The notes: a model not told the origin generated them from the letters alone. A DNA stretch of 64,000 bases from Paralcaligenes ureilyticus (GCF_004346225.1 NZ_SMAJ01000005.1:186001-250000); one strand, 5' to 3'; counted from the stretch's first letter, positions 26,182 to 33,959 are shown. Program-made: numbers and translations.

Positions 26182-26745
26182 ATGTTGCAAAAAGTCGATA
26201 CCCGCCAAGTTCGCGTTTATGATCCGCGCGGGCTCATTCGCGCCGAGAATGTTGCGCTGGCCCCACGGGCTGGCAAGCTCGACGGCTTGCGCCTGGGCGT
26301 CCTGGACAATGCCAAGTGGAATGCCAACAAGCTGCTGCGCGGCGCCATGGCCGCCTTGGGCGAAAGCGTCAAGTTTGCCCAAGTGAATTATTACGTGAAG
26401 CACAGTTTCTCAAAAGACGCGTTTCCCGAATTGATCGAAAAAATTGCCGCCGAAAACGATATTGTTTTGACCGCAATCGGCGATTGCGGCTCATGCACCT
26501 CGGCGTGCATACGTGACGCCATCGCACTGGAAAAACGCGGCATACCCACTGCCGCCATCGTTACCACGGAATTCGTGCGCGAAACCGCTTTGACCCGTAC
26601 GGCCTTGGGCATGGCGGAACTGGAGCCGATCATTATTAGCCACCCGGTTAGTTCAATCACCCAGGAACAGGTTGATCAGCGCGTCGCGCAAATCAAGACC
26701 CAATCACAAGCGGTATGGTTGGGGGACAAACTTCGTATCGGCTGA
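26182..26745 (+). CDS. UGSC-family (seleno)protein homologue, cysteine (CGSC) form
   Basis: This 187-aa protein matches the UGSC family, in which a UGSC or CGSC motif sits in a Rossmann-like fold and selenocysteine may replace the first cysteine. Here the motif is AIGDCGSCTSAC with C102, C105 and C109. Flanking family blocks are LGVLDNAKWNANKLLRGA (about 38-55), VKHSFSKDAFPELIEKIA and LEKRGIPTAAIVTTEFV. The codon at the first motif position is TGC, so no selenocysteine is used here. A redox or thiol-based catalytic role is likely from the CxxC arrangement; the reaction is not established. The stop faces a small minus-strand gene ending six bases further on. Confidence 0.88.
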   Translation: MLQKVDTRQVRVYDPRGLIRAENVALAPRAGKLDGLRLGVLDNAKWNANKLLRGAMAALGESVKFAQVNYYVKHSFSKDAFPELIEKIAAENDIVLTAIGDCGSCTSACIRDAIALEKRGIPTAAIVTTEFVRETALTRTALGMAELEPIIISHPVSSITQEQVDQRVAQIKTQSQAVWLGDKLRIG

Positions 26746-26750
26746 GCGGT

Positions 26751-26915
26751 TCAGTGCGCCGAAGAGCAGTGCCCTCCGGTGGAAGCCTGCCCCGATCCCG
26801 CCGCGATCAGCGGTGGTTCCAGGCGCACATTGATGGGTGGAGACGCCACGGCATCCCACCCTATAAAGACGATCAATAGAGTCCAAAAAATCAGACGAAA
26901 AGAAAAAGTCTTCAC
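26751..26915 (-). CDS. Small exported or membrane-anchored peptide (54 aa)
   Basis: The GTG start at 26915 lies two bases after the stop of the YeeE gene, so translation is probably coupled. Residues 5-24 are strongly hydrophobic (FRLIFWTLLIVFIGWDAVAS), acting as a signal or anchor. The remainder is a short Pro-containing tail ending GGHCSSAH with one cysteine between histidines. No family is recognised. Its position in a rhodanese/YeeE operon suggests a metal- or sulfur-binding accessory peptide, which is an inference. Confidence 0.55.
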   Translation of the reverse strand: MKTFSFRLIFWTLLIVFIGWDAVASPPINVRLEPPLIAAGSGQASTGGHCSSAH

Positions 26916-26917
26916 GG

Positions 26918-28015
26918 CTATCCGGAAAAATTGAGATATCGGCGCAGACGAACTCCGATCAGCGTACCGCAAAACGCCATGGGCACCCAAATCCAGCCGT
27001 GGAGGCTGCCGGTTGATATGCCGCTGAACACGGCGCCGACATTGCAGCCGAAGGCGAGCCGTGAGCTGTATCCCATGACAAAACCCGCAACCAGTCCCGC
27101 GGCCCATTGGGTCGGCGTCAGGCGTGGCGCCCGGGCCGGCGGCTTGCCGGCCGACACCAACAATGCGCCGGCCAGTACGCCGATATTGGTAATGGAAGTA
27201 ACGTCCAATAGCACGAACTGAGAGAGTATTTGGGAATTGTCCGGCTGGCTCCAAAACCAGTTATGACTGGGGTTGAAGAAGCCGCTGGCCGTTGCGATTT
27301 TGGCGGCCCACAGTCCGAACCCGTACACGATGCCCCATGGCTGGCCGGCAATGATAAGGTTCAAGCCCATCAGCACGGCGAGGGCGATGGCTCCGATCAG
27401 TAGCCGCCGGTCAAACCAGGGCGTCTTTTTACCTGACCAGATCAAGGCCGCCAACGCCAGGACAATCAAACCCAGGCAGGTAATGCCGAAGGCTTCGATG
27501 GGTCCGTATAACTGCACCAAGCCGATGGGGTTGACGTTTCCAAGCGCCAGCCACCAGTCCATCTGCGCCGAGCCTATAAAGCTGCCCAGCGCAAATAATG
27601 GAAGAATGGTCATATTGAGCGGGACGCCAAGGCCCGCTTTGTAGAGTGTGCCCGAGCCGCAGCCGTCGGCGATCTGCATGGTTAGCCCAAACACGAATGC
27701 GCCCACCAGAAGGCTGATGCTGGGAGGGCCAAGCGCGGCATTGAGCTCTGTGGGAAACCGCGCCAGCAAAGGCATCGAAATCGCCGCTGCCGCAGCCAAT
27801 AGTGTCAGTTGCGCGATAACGCTGCGTGGATCGCGGCTTAGAATAAGCCGCCGCCAGCCGGTGGTAAAGCTAAAGCGCGTGGAGGCTAAAACGCTGCCCA
27901 AACCGACGCCGACCAACAGCAACAGCGCCTGACGCGCCGATACGAACCAGGCCAGGCCGACAAAAAAAGCGGCCACGAGGGCCGCCAGTGGCAAGCGGCT
28001 CATGAAGGGTCGCAT
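26918..28015 (-). CDS. YeeE/YedE family (DUF395) sulfur-compound transporter
   Basis: This 365-aa polytopic membrane protein contains two DUF395 repeats. Each has the small-residue/cysteine helix motif that passes thiosulfate in characterised YeeE: ADGCGSGTLYKAGLG in the first half and AFGCNVGAVFSGISTGSLHGW near the C-terminus. About ten helices are predicted. It starts five bases after the rhodanese gene stop and is followed at two bases by a small peptide gene. The context argues for uptake of thiosulfate or another sulfane-sulfur compound. Confidence 0.9.
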   Translation of the reverse strand: MRPFMSRLPLAALVAAFFVGLAWFVSARQALLLLVGVGLGSVLASTRFSFTTGWRRLILSRDPRSVIAQLTLLAAAAAISMPLLARFPTELNAALGPPSISLLVGAFVFGLTMQIADGCGSGTLYKAGLGVPLNMTILPLFALGSFIGSAQMDWWLALGNVNPIGLVQLYGPIEAFGITCLGLIVLALAALIWSGKKTPWFDRRLLIGAIALAVLMGLNLIIAGQPWGIVYGFGLWAAKIATASGFFNPSHNWFWSQPDNSQILSQFVLLDVTSITNIGVLAGALLVSAGKPPARAPRLTPTQWAAGLVAGFVMGYSSRLAFGCNVGAVFSGISTGSLHGWIWVPMAFCGTLIGVRLRRYLNFSG

Positions 28016-28020
28016 AGGTA

Positions 28021-28962
28021 TTACTGGAAGATTTTAGTGAACCACGCCTTGGCATCATAAACGAGCTGCTTGCCGCGGCTTGGCACATTGTCCATCGCCA
28101 GGGGAGTCGGGGCCTGGGTCCAGTCGACCATGGATCCCGGGTATAGCTTGACGTCTTTCTTGCCTAGAACTTCCGACATGGCAAACCAGTTTGTGGCGGC
28201 CCAGTGACCTGTGTTGCAGAAGGACACGTCCTCGCTCTCGCCTTTGATTCCTGACTTGGTCCAGATTTTTTGGGCATCCTGGGCGGAGACAAAAGTCGAG
28301 GTGCCGGGTTTGAACCATTTGTCGTTGTCGAAATTAATGGCGGTATGGATCGTGCCTGATATTTTCGCGGCGGGATGGCGAACGTCACCATTGAAAAATT
28401 CCGGAGGACGCGCGTCGATCAGCCGGGTATGGGGATTGCCGATTTGCTTGGCAACTTCGTCGCGCGATGCGATGAGGTTTTGATCCAGCGTTGGAGTGTA
28501 TGCACTGGGGGTTACCTTGACGGCGGCGCGATCCTGTTCCAATGAAGCGGCGCTCCACGCTTTGACGCCGCCATTTAGAATGGATAAATCTTTCAGCCCC
28601 AGGACTTTCAGTGTCCAGTAAACTCGCGCGGATGCGCCGAAGTCCGTTGAATCGGCACCGGAAGAAACCACCACGGCGTGTGTATCGGGGCTAAGCCCCA
28701 GGCTTTGGATGAGCGCGGTCAATTTTGCCAGCGGCGGGAGTTCTCCCGGGTTGGTCGCCGGGCCGCGCCATTTCCCGTAGGGGGCGGATACGGCGCCTGG
28801 TATATGGTTGCTGTTGTACTCTTTGCTGGGACGCACATCGATCACGCGCACCGCCGGGTCTGTTATCAATGGCTTGAGCTCTGCGGGCGTGAGCAAAGGT
28901 GTGGCGGCAAAGCTCAATGAGGCAAAACCCATGCCGATCACAAGCGCGATAATTTTTTTCAT
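28021..28962 (-). CDS. Exported two-domain rhodanese (thiosulfate sulfurtransferase)
   Basis: This 313-aa protein is predicted to be periplasmic, with a signal peptide (residues 1-20, cleavage SFA-AT) and two rhodanese domains (about 25-150 and 165-290). Only the second domain keeps a catalytic cysteine in its loop (SFCNTGHWA); the corresponding loop of the first reads VSSGADSTD, as usual for tandem rhodaneses. ATG at 28962 has AGGGG upstream. It heads an operon with the YeeE transporter and a 54-aa peptide. It likely transfers sulfane sulfur before or during uptake. A 16-bp palindrome overlaps its promoter. Confidence 0.9.
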   Translation of the reverse strand: MKKIIALVIGMGFASLSFAATPLLTPAELKPLITDPAVRVIDVRPSKEYNSNHIPGAVSAPYGKWRGPATNPGELPPLAKLTALIQSLGLSPDTHAVVVSSGADSTDFGASARVYWTLKVLGLKDLSILNGGVKAWSAASLEQDRAAVKVTPSAYTPTLDQNLIASRDEVAKQIGNPHTRLIDARPPEFFNGDVRHPAAKISGTIHTAINFDNDKWFKPGTSTFVSAQDAQKIWTKSGIKGESEDVSFCNTGHWAATNWFAMSEVLGKKDVKLYPGSMVDWTQAPTPLAMDNVPSRGKQLVYDAKAWFTKIFQ

Positions 28963-29021
28963 GCATGACCCCTGAAATAATGGTCGATAAAACCCAGGCA
29001 CTATTATTTCAACTTTTTCTT

Positions 29022-29055
29022 ATTATAAGAACGACTATTTATTAGTATACTAATA
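29022..29055 (-). promoter_or_regulatory. Predicted rhodanese/YeeE operon promoter with overlapping 16-bp palindrome
   Basis: On the minus strand a perfect TATAAT -10 (29022-29027) lies about 60 bases before the rhodanese ATG. The perfect palindrome TATTAGTATACTAATA (29040-29055) covers the -35 zone. This is the layout of a repressor operator, as for ArsR-type sulfide/sulfane-sulfur regulators, but no such gene is in the window. Confidence 0.55.
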
Positions 29056-29125
29056 GCGATTAGATATAAATGGAGGCGCTGTTCTTGAGGCGTCATCCTT
29101 TCGCGGACATATGCCGCTACTGCGA

Positions 29126-30061
29126 TCAAGGCGTCAGCAAACCACCGAAACGCTGATAGAAGTAGGGGGCGGCTTCGGGTGCGTGATCGTCTTCTCGTCG
29201 CAGGGTGTCCAGAATATAACGCTCGGCGCGTTCGACGCTTAAGCTGTAAATGGCGCGGCAAAGCTCATAAGCGCGAGTGCCCGCCCAGTTCGCGGGCAGC
29301 AACTCCAGCGGCAATAGCGGGTCGTGCAGATGCAGGCGTCGATACTCGTGTATCAATAAAGTGCGAATAATGAAAGCCTGCTCTGGATCGATCGCCTTTT
29401 TTTGTTCGAGGAGTGCTTGCGCCGGCGCAAAGCGGGCGGTAAAGGCCTCGTAGTCGTCGGCAACGGCGCCCAACTGCCAGCATTGGCCGATCAGGTCGCC
29501 CAGCGGCCGGCCTTCCAGCGCCTCGGTCTGAGTGGCGGAGCATACAAAGACCTTGGATTTGATCCGGGCGCGAGTCAGTATGTCGTCGAGCGTGTCGTGA
29601 TTGGCGCGCGGGTGTATGAAAACCATGGGTGCGACGGACCCGAAACCTTCCCAAAGCAATTCGCGGCGTAGATCGGCGCGCTGTTTGGCGTTGAGTGCAT
29701 CGGCGGCGGCAAATACCAGCGTCCATATGCCGTCCCACTCCAGGCTGGCGGGTTCGTAGATCCGTCGGTAGGCCAGTTCGAAGCGGCGTGCCGCTGTGCT
29801 GCTCAATGCGTACAGGCTGCGACGCCCCTCGCGCTGGGCGCTAAGCCAGCCTTCTTCGGCCAGGCGAAACACGCTGGTGCGGACCAAGCGGTCGTTAACG
29901 CCAAAGGGCGCCAGTAGCCGGATCAGGCTCCCCAGCCAAAGGGCGCCGCCGTGCGGTCGGATTACATCGCCAAACAAGGTCATGACCAAAGACTTTGCGC
30001 GCGGCGGGCTTAGTGCGATGAGCTGTTCAGTCCAGTATTGCGGCGCAGGGGAAGTCGTCAT
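29126..30061 (-). CDS. PaaX-family transcriptional regulator
   Basis: This 311-aa regulator belongs to the PaaX family, GntR-like repressors of phenylacetate degradation that respond to phenylacetyl-CoA. The N-terminal domain (about 10-85) has SLVMTLFGDVIRPHGGALWLGSLIRLLAPFGVNDRLVRTSVFRLAEEGWL, the central part RRIYEPASLEWDGIWTLVF, and the C-terminal PaaX_C region LLPANWAGTRAYELCRAIY. ATG at 30061 is preferred to an upstream in-frame start. No paa catabolic genes are in the window, so its targets lie elsewhere or it has been recruited to the neighbouring sulfur locus. Confidence 0.9.
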   Translation of the reverse strand: MTTSPAPQYWTEQLIALSPPRAKSLVMTLFGDVIRPHGGALWLGSLIRLLAPFGVNDRLVRTSVFRLAEEGWLSAQREGRRSLYALSSTAARRFELAYRRIYEPASLEWDGIWTLVFAAADALNAKQRADLRRELLWEGFGSVAPMVFIHPRANHDTLDDILTRARIKSKVFVCSATQTEALEGRPLGDLIGQCWQLGAVADDYEAFTARFAPAQALLEQKKAIDPEQAFIIRTLLIHEYRRLHLHDPLLPLELLPANWAGTRAYELCRAIYSLSVERAERYILDTLRREDDHAPEAAPYFYQRFGGLLTP

Positions 30062-30226
30062 GAGTGTGATGGCAGTGGTGCGATTCTGGTTTTCAGGATG
30101 GATGGCCAATAGGTTCTGCGGCACGGCGTCCGACGATATAGTAAGGCCACTATCCCCGGATTTCCAGGCAGGCCGAGTTTGAGTTCGATGTTTTCGATAG
30201 TTGGCCTTGACGGTCAACGGTTTTAT

Positions 30227-30294
30227 GGCACCCACAAGGGGTGCCGCTACGAAATGTGAACGTGAATTTTGTAGCGACAGGCCTTGTGCCTGTC
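30227..30294. repeat. Composite ACAAG repeat, mixed types A and D
   Basis: Plus type A (30227-30251), 18-base spacer, minus type D with arms GACAGGC/GCCTGTC (30270-30294). It lies in the 313-base region between the PaaX start and the serine-hydrolase stop, which otherwise holds no gene. Confidence 0.9.
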
Positions 30295-30331
30295 ATCGAC
30301 GCAAAACGCCGCCTTTATTGTCGGCGATTCT

Positions 30332-30356
30332 GGCACCCACAAGGGGTGCCGCTACA
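30332..30356 (+). repeat. Solo ACAAG hairpin, type A
   Basis: Perfect GGCACCC/GGGTGCC arms with the GCTACA tail, 18 bases before the stop codon of the convergently read serine hydrolase. Confidence 0.92.
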
Positions 30357-30374
30357 AAAACAGAATGGCAGCCC

Positions 30375-31982
30375 TTAATTCCCCCGCCTCACAAAAGTGC
30401 CCTGGCCGTTCCTGTTGAGGAATTCGATCATCAGGCTTTTTCCCTTTCCCGTATCGCTCATGGTGAAGTCGGCAGACGAGACGGAGCCGGGCGGTTCATA
30501 TTGCGTTGAAAGCGGGAATACAAATCTGTTTTTGCCCCAGGGCTGAAGTGTATATTTCCGGTTTTGCGGCCCAATAGTCAGCAAAAGCTTGCCGGCATGG
30601 TCTTTGACGGTGATGGGGCCAAAGTAGTTATTGGTGTAGGTGCCTGTGTAGGACGCCGGCGGCGAACCTGTATTCGCCTGCATGGGCGGATGTTGCCCCG
30701 CGAGCTCGCCAAAAGGCGTGTCCATCCCTGCCATCGCGTTGGCGTAGAGGCTATACCAATCGCGGGTAATGGTGCCAAGCTGGACCAGCTCGGTGAACTC
30801 CACCGCCAAGGCTTCGACGGCTCCTACGGGCGAGGCATTGCTTAGTACCACGATTCCGACATGGGCCGAAGGGATCAACTCGAACGTTGTTGCCACGCCC
30901 TCCGTTAGCGCGCCGGAGTGACTGAGCATCACTCGTCCGCTGGGCTGGATGCCTACGTTAAAACCATAACCGTAAAAAGATGACCGGGCGCTGGCCGAGG
31001 TGGGCCGGTGCGTTAGGGTCTGGGGCGTGATGGCCGGCAATAGTGCGTCTTTGGCGACGATCCGGCGGCCTTGATAGCGGCCGTACTGCAATACCATGGC
31101 CATCCATTTAGCCATGTCATTGGCTGAAGAACTGGCCCCTCCTGCCGGCGCCTGGGAGTCGGTTTGCGGTGTGTAGATGGCCTCGAAGCCGTGCGCGCCG
31201 CGGATATGCGCGTAAGCGCGATCGCTGCGCTTTGCGAAATCGGCATAGCGCGAACTGGTAGAGCTCATGCCTAGTGGGCCGTACAACACATTCTGCGACA
31301 GCGTCGCCCAGTCTTCGCCCGATGCCGCTGCGACGGATTCGGCGGCGGCGGTCAACCCCATACTGCTGTAGCTGTATGAATTGCGAAATGGCTTGAGCCG
31401 CAGGAATCGCAGGCTTTTGATGATTTCCTGTTTATTGTAGCCCAGGTTTATTAAATCTTCGCCGGCCAGATCGGGCAGGCCCGAGCGATGCGAAAACAGG
31501 TCGCCGATGGTGACGTGTTGCGTCACCCACGGATCGTCCAGTGCGAACCATGGCAGGTGTTTTACGACGGGAGTTTTCCAGCGAATAATGCCTTCGCCCA
31601 CCTGATGCGCAACGACGGTGGACCCAAGAGCTTTTGACAATGATGCCAGTTGAAACACAGTGTCGGCATCAACCCGCGCGTCTTCGCCGATTTTTCGTAC
31701 GCCAAAACCCTTGGCATAGACCGTTTTGCCGTCTTTGACAACGGCTACCGACATTCCGGGTATGCCGCTTTTTTTCATAACGCTATCGGCCAAGGCGTCG
31801 AGCTGAGCAATCGCCCTGTCGATCTGACCATCGACGATGGGAACCCCGGCCGTTCGCTCCGGTGCCAGCTGAGAGGCCGTAGGCGGGGTAGGTGCCGCGT
31901 GCGCCATCGCCGACAACATGAACACGGCGCTTATGCCCAGCGCCGCCGTGTGGACAGGCCGGAGAACGAATGATGAAATCAT
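30375..31982 (-). CDS. Exported beta-lactamase-fold serine hydrolase
   Basis: This 535-aa protein has a signal peptide (1-30, AHA-AP), a class C beta-lactamase/PBP-like domain (about 50-400) and a C-terminal DUF3471-type beta domain. The catalytic SxxK is S114-LSK117. The Y-x-S/N element is in SYSYSSMGL and the third motif is HSG in LSHSGALTEG. This family includes esterases, D-aminopeptidases and inactive relatives; real beta-lactam resistance is not implied. ATG at 31982 has GAGGG upstream, and an in-frame extension would cross a degenerate hairpin repeat. Confidence 0.88.
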   Translation of the reverse strand: MISSFVLRPVHTAALGISAVFMLSAMAHAAPTPPTASQLAPERTAGVPIVDGQIDRAIAQLDALADSVMKKSGIPGMSVAVVKDGKTVYAKGFGVRKIGEDARVDADTVFQLASLSKALGSTVVAHQVGEGIIRWKTPVVKHLPWFALDDPWVTQHVTIGDLFSHRSGLPDLAGEDLINLGYNKQEIIKSLRFLRLKPFRNSYSYSSMGLTAAAESVAAASGEDWATLSQNVLYGPLGMSSTSSRYADFAKRSDRAYAHIRGAHGFEAIYTPQTDSQAPAGGASSSANDMAKWMAMVLQYGRYQGRRIVAKDALLPAITPQTLTHRPTSASARSSFYGYGFNVGIQPSGRVMLSHSGALTEGVATTFELIPSAHVGIVVLSNASPVGAVEALAVEFTELVQLGTITRDWYSLYANAMAGMDTPFGELAGQHPPMQANTGSPPASYTGTYTNNYFGPITVKDHAGKLLLTIGPQNRKYTLQPWGKNRFVFPLSTQYEPPGSVSSADFTMSDTGKGKSLMIEFLNRNGQGTFVRRGN

Positions 31983-32020
31983 GGACCCTCGGCGCAAAAA
32001 ACAGGGATGGGCTCGTCGCT

Positions 32021-32045
32021 TGTAGTGGCAGCCTTTGTGACTGCC
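32021..32045 (-). repeat. Degenerate ACAAG-family hairpin
   Basis: Minus orientation, arms GGCAGTC/GGCTGCC with one T.G wobble and loop ACAAA; tail ACTACA. Confidence 0.75.
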
Positions 32046-32104
32046 AAAATCGTCGACAATCGAGGCCGCATCGTCGAACCGACAGTGTGTGAGCCTATAA
32101 GACA

Positions 32105-32842
32105 CTACCCTTCACGGCCGTCAAAGTGCGCTGTCGGTGCTGGGTCCGACGTGGCCCGTCCCAGCCTGGCACCTCGTGCCGAGGCCGCATAAATTGCCTC
32201 GCCGCGATTATGTACGCCGAGCCGTTGGTACACGCTATCGGTGTGCACCTTGGCCGTAGCGACTGAAATATTCAGGTTGCGTGCTACCGCTTTTATGGGA
32301 TTCCCGCGGGCCAACAAAACAAGCACCTCGTATTGTCGGGGCGTGAGTCCCAGCATGGCGGCCTCGGTACCCGCGGGAACCGGCTTGCTCTCGCTCTTGC
32401 CGGATATCTCCGTGTCGGGAATGTTGGTCGACCGATGCGGTATTTCGGGGGCGTCGCCCATGCGCTGGGGGAAGCAGAGCCCTCCTGCGAGCACGACTCT
32501 GACACAGGCAAGAAAGACTTCCGGCGCGGACTGTTTATTGATCAGCCCGGCCACGACGGCCGGCAACCCTTGCATGGAGTCCGTGGTAGGCTCGCCTTCC
32601 GACATGAGTATCATGGACTTTGGCGAATAGGCCCGGTTACTGGCTGCAATCAGCGAGTCTCGTCTTTCGGGCGACGAAACAGATAGCAATACCAGCGTGG
32701 CCTGACGAGTTTTATCGGGCTCCACGTCCAGGTCGGAATAGGCGTGTCCCGATACGGTGACCTCGGGTGTCAGGCCGGACAGCAATTGCACAATTCCAGC
32801 TCTAAAGAAAACATTACGTTCAATTACCACAATCTTGGTCAT
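32105..32842 (-). CDS. LuxR-type regulator with degenerate receiver domain
   Basis: This 245-aa protein is organised like a NarL/LuxR response regulator. It has a receiver-like domain (1-125), a linker (125-175) and a GerE HTH (about 178-232: GLTPRQYEVLVLLARGNPIKAVARNLNISVATAKVHTDSVYQRL). The receiver lacks the acidic pair (IERN where IADDH is usual) and the phospho-acceptor aspartate (LVLLSVSSP where VLMDLxMP is usual), while a lysine near GLINK remains. It is therefore unlikely to be controlled by phosphorylation. No histidine kinase is adjacent. GGAAGG supports the ATG at 32842. Confidence 0.85.
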   Translation of the reverse strand: MTKIVVIERNVFFRAGIVQLLSGLTPEVTVSGHAYSDLDVEPDKTRQATLVLLSVSSPERRDSLIAASNRAYSPKSMILMSEGEPTTDSMQGLPAVVAGLINKQSAPEVFLACVRVVLAGGLCFPQRMGDAPEIPHRSTNIPDTEISGKSESKPVPAGTEAAMLGLTPRQYEVLVLLARGNPIKAVARNLNISVATAKVHTDSVYQRLGVHNRGEAIYAASARGARLGRATSDPAPTAHFDGREG

Positions 32843-32934
32843 GATGCCTTCCCTGTCGGTGCCGCGTCCCTTTTGGGGCCTGTGCACCAGATGCGCCATT
32901 CAACGCTTCTTTCGGATTACAGAGTGCGCTCCCT

Positions 32935-32959
32935 TGTAGAGGCAGCCCTTGTGGCTGCC
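32935..32959 (-). repeat. Solo ACAAG hairpin, type B
   Basis: Arms GGCAGCC/GGCTGCC with tail CTCTACA, in the promoter-side intergenic region of the LuxR-type gene. The rest of 32843-33344 (about 500 bases) holds no gene that I can support. Confidence 0.88.
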
Positions 32960-33167
32960 TTTATGCCGGATGCACTGGGTTCACTTAGGTCCGTTGATCA
33001 ATAGTAGATGAGTACATGTACATGTTGTAACGTTGCAAGTATTTTGGCGTTGCGCGCCGAGATCCCGTCTTCTGTTCACAGCTTTTCCAGCACCTTTCGT
33101 TGTACAGGTTTACGCTGGAGGGGCGTTTATTGTAGAAGCTCCCACCCTGTGCATTCTATATTGCTTG

Positions 33168-33213
33168 ATTATGCTTGCATAATGCCTACACGAAGCTGAC
33201 ATTAACCTGACAC
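33168..33213 (+). promoter_or_regulatory. Palindrome plus 7-4-7 direct repeat upstream of the 33345 gene
   Basis: ATTATGC-TT-GCATAAT (33168-33183) is a perfect inverted repeat. It is followed by CTGACAT-TAAC-CTGACAC (33196-33213), a direct repeat with 11-base period like OmpR/PhoB-class boxes. They lie in the region between the divergent LuxR-type gene and the periplasmic-protein gene. Confidence 0.4.
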
Positions 33214-33344
33214 TTGCTCAGAAAACAAATTATTTTTAACTTCTTGCGCGGCGGATTCCTGTTACGCAGCGGTTTTTCCGCGGTAAAGTGCAAGAACCGT
33301 TTGCGTTATTTCCCAGGCGGGCTTGCCTCACCGGAAAACACATC

Positions 33345-33935
33345 ATGAAACTTGCCCACCTCTTGGTCGCGCTACTGCTGGCGACCGTTTCTGCCTCCTC
33401 TTTCGCGCAACCGCTGCGGGTACGTGGTGAAATCGAAAAGCTCGATCATTCCGTCCTGACGGTAAAAGCCAGCGATGCTGCCGTCTTCAATGTGAAACTT
33501 GACGATGCGGTCCAGGTCACGGCTATGGCGGCTGCCAGCCTGGCCGATATCACCATCGGCAAATTCGTCGGTACGGCGGCCCGTCCGGGGCCCAATGGCC
33601 AGTTGGTGGCGTTGGAAGTGCATATTTTTCCCGAGAGCATGCGCGGCACAGGAGAGGGTCATCGCCCTATGGACCACGAAAACACCATGACCAACGCCAC
33701 AGTGAATAAAGTCGTAACCGCCGTGCATGGGCGAGTATTGACCTTGCATTACAAGGGCGGCGAGCAGCAGGTGCAAATACCGGACGGTGTGCCGATCGTT
33801 ATGTTGTCTCCGAGCAATCGCGGTGTGCTCAAGCCGGGCGAGCATGTATCGATTCGCGCAATAAAGCAGCCGGATGGCTCAATCAGCGCCGCGCGCGTCA
33901 CGGTCGGATTGAACGGCCTTGTGCCGCCTTTATAA
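33345..33935 (+). CDS. Periplasmic DUF5666-like beta protein
   Basis: This 196-aa exported protein has a signal peptide at residues 1-21 (SFA-QP). The mature chain shows two similar beta-rich halves: RVRGEIEKLDHSVLTVKASDAAVFNVKLDD, then ATVNKVVTAVHGRVLTLHYKGGEQQVQIPDG, each followed by a GKFVGTAARPGPNGQ / GEHVSIRAIKQPDGS turn. This OB-like doubled pattern fits DUF5666-type domains, whose function is not established. GGAAAA precedes the ATG. Confidence 0.7.
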   Translation: MKLAHLLVALLLATVSASSFAQPLRVRGEIEKLDHSVLTVKASDAAVFNVKLDDAVQVTAMAAASLADITIGKFVGTAARPGPNGQLVALEVHIFPESMRGTGEGHRPMDHENTMTNATVNKVVTAVHGRVLTLHYKGGEQQVQIPDGVPIVMLSPSNRGVLKPGEHVSIRAIKQPDGSISAARVTVGLNGLVPPL

Positions 33936-33959
33936 CGGTCATTATTTTGTTGGCGATTC

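Noticed and set aside
29126-30061. PaaX as evidence for a phenylacetate cluster here
   Set aside because: No paaA-K, paaZ or paaF-type genes are in the window; only the regulator family can be supported.
30375-31982. A beta-lactam resistance gene
   Set aside because: The protein has the SxxK fold but a C-terminal DUF3471-like domain and an HSG third motif, as in esterases and peptidases of this superfamily.
33008-33199. 63-aa ORF in the LuxR/periplasmic-protein intergenic region
   Set aside because: It has no ribosome-binding site, is Cys/Ser-rich without recognisable pattern, and overlaps probable promoter elements.
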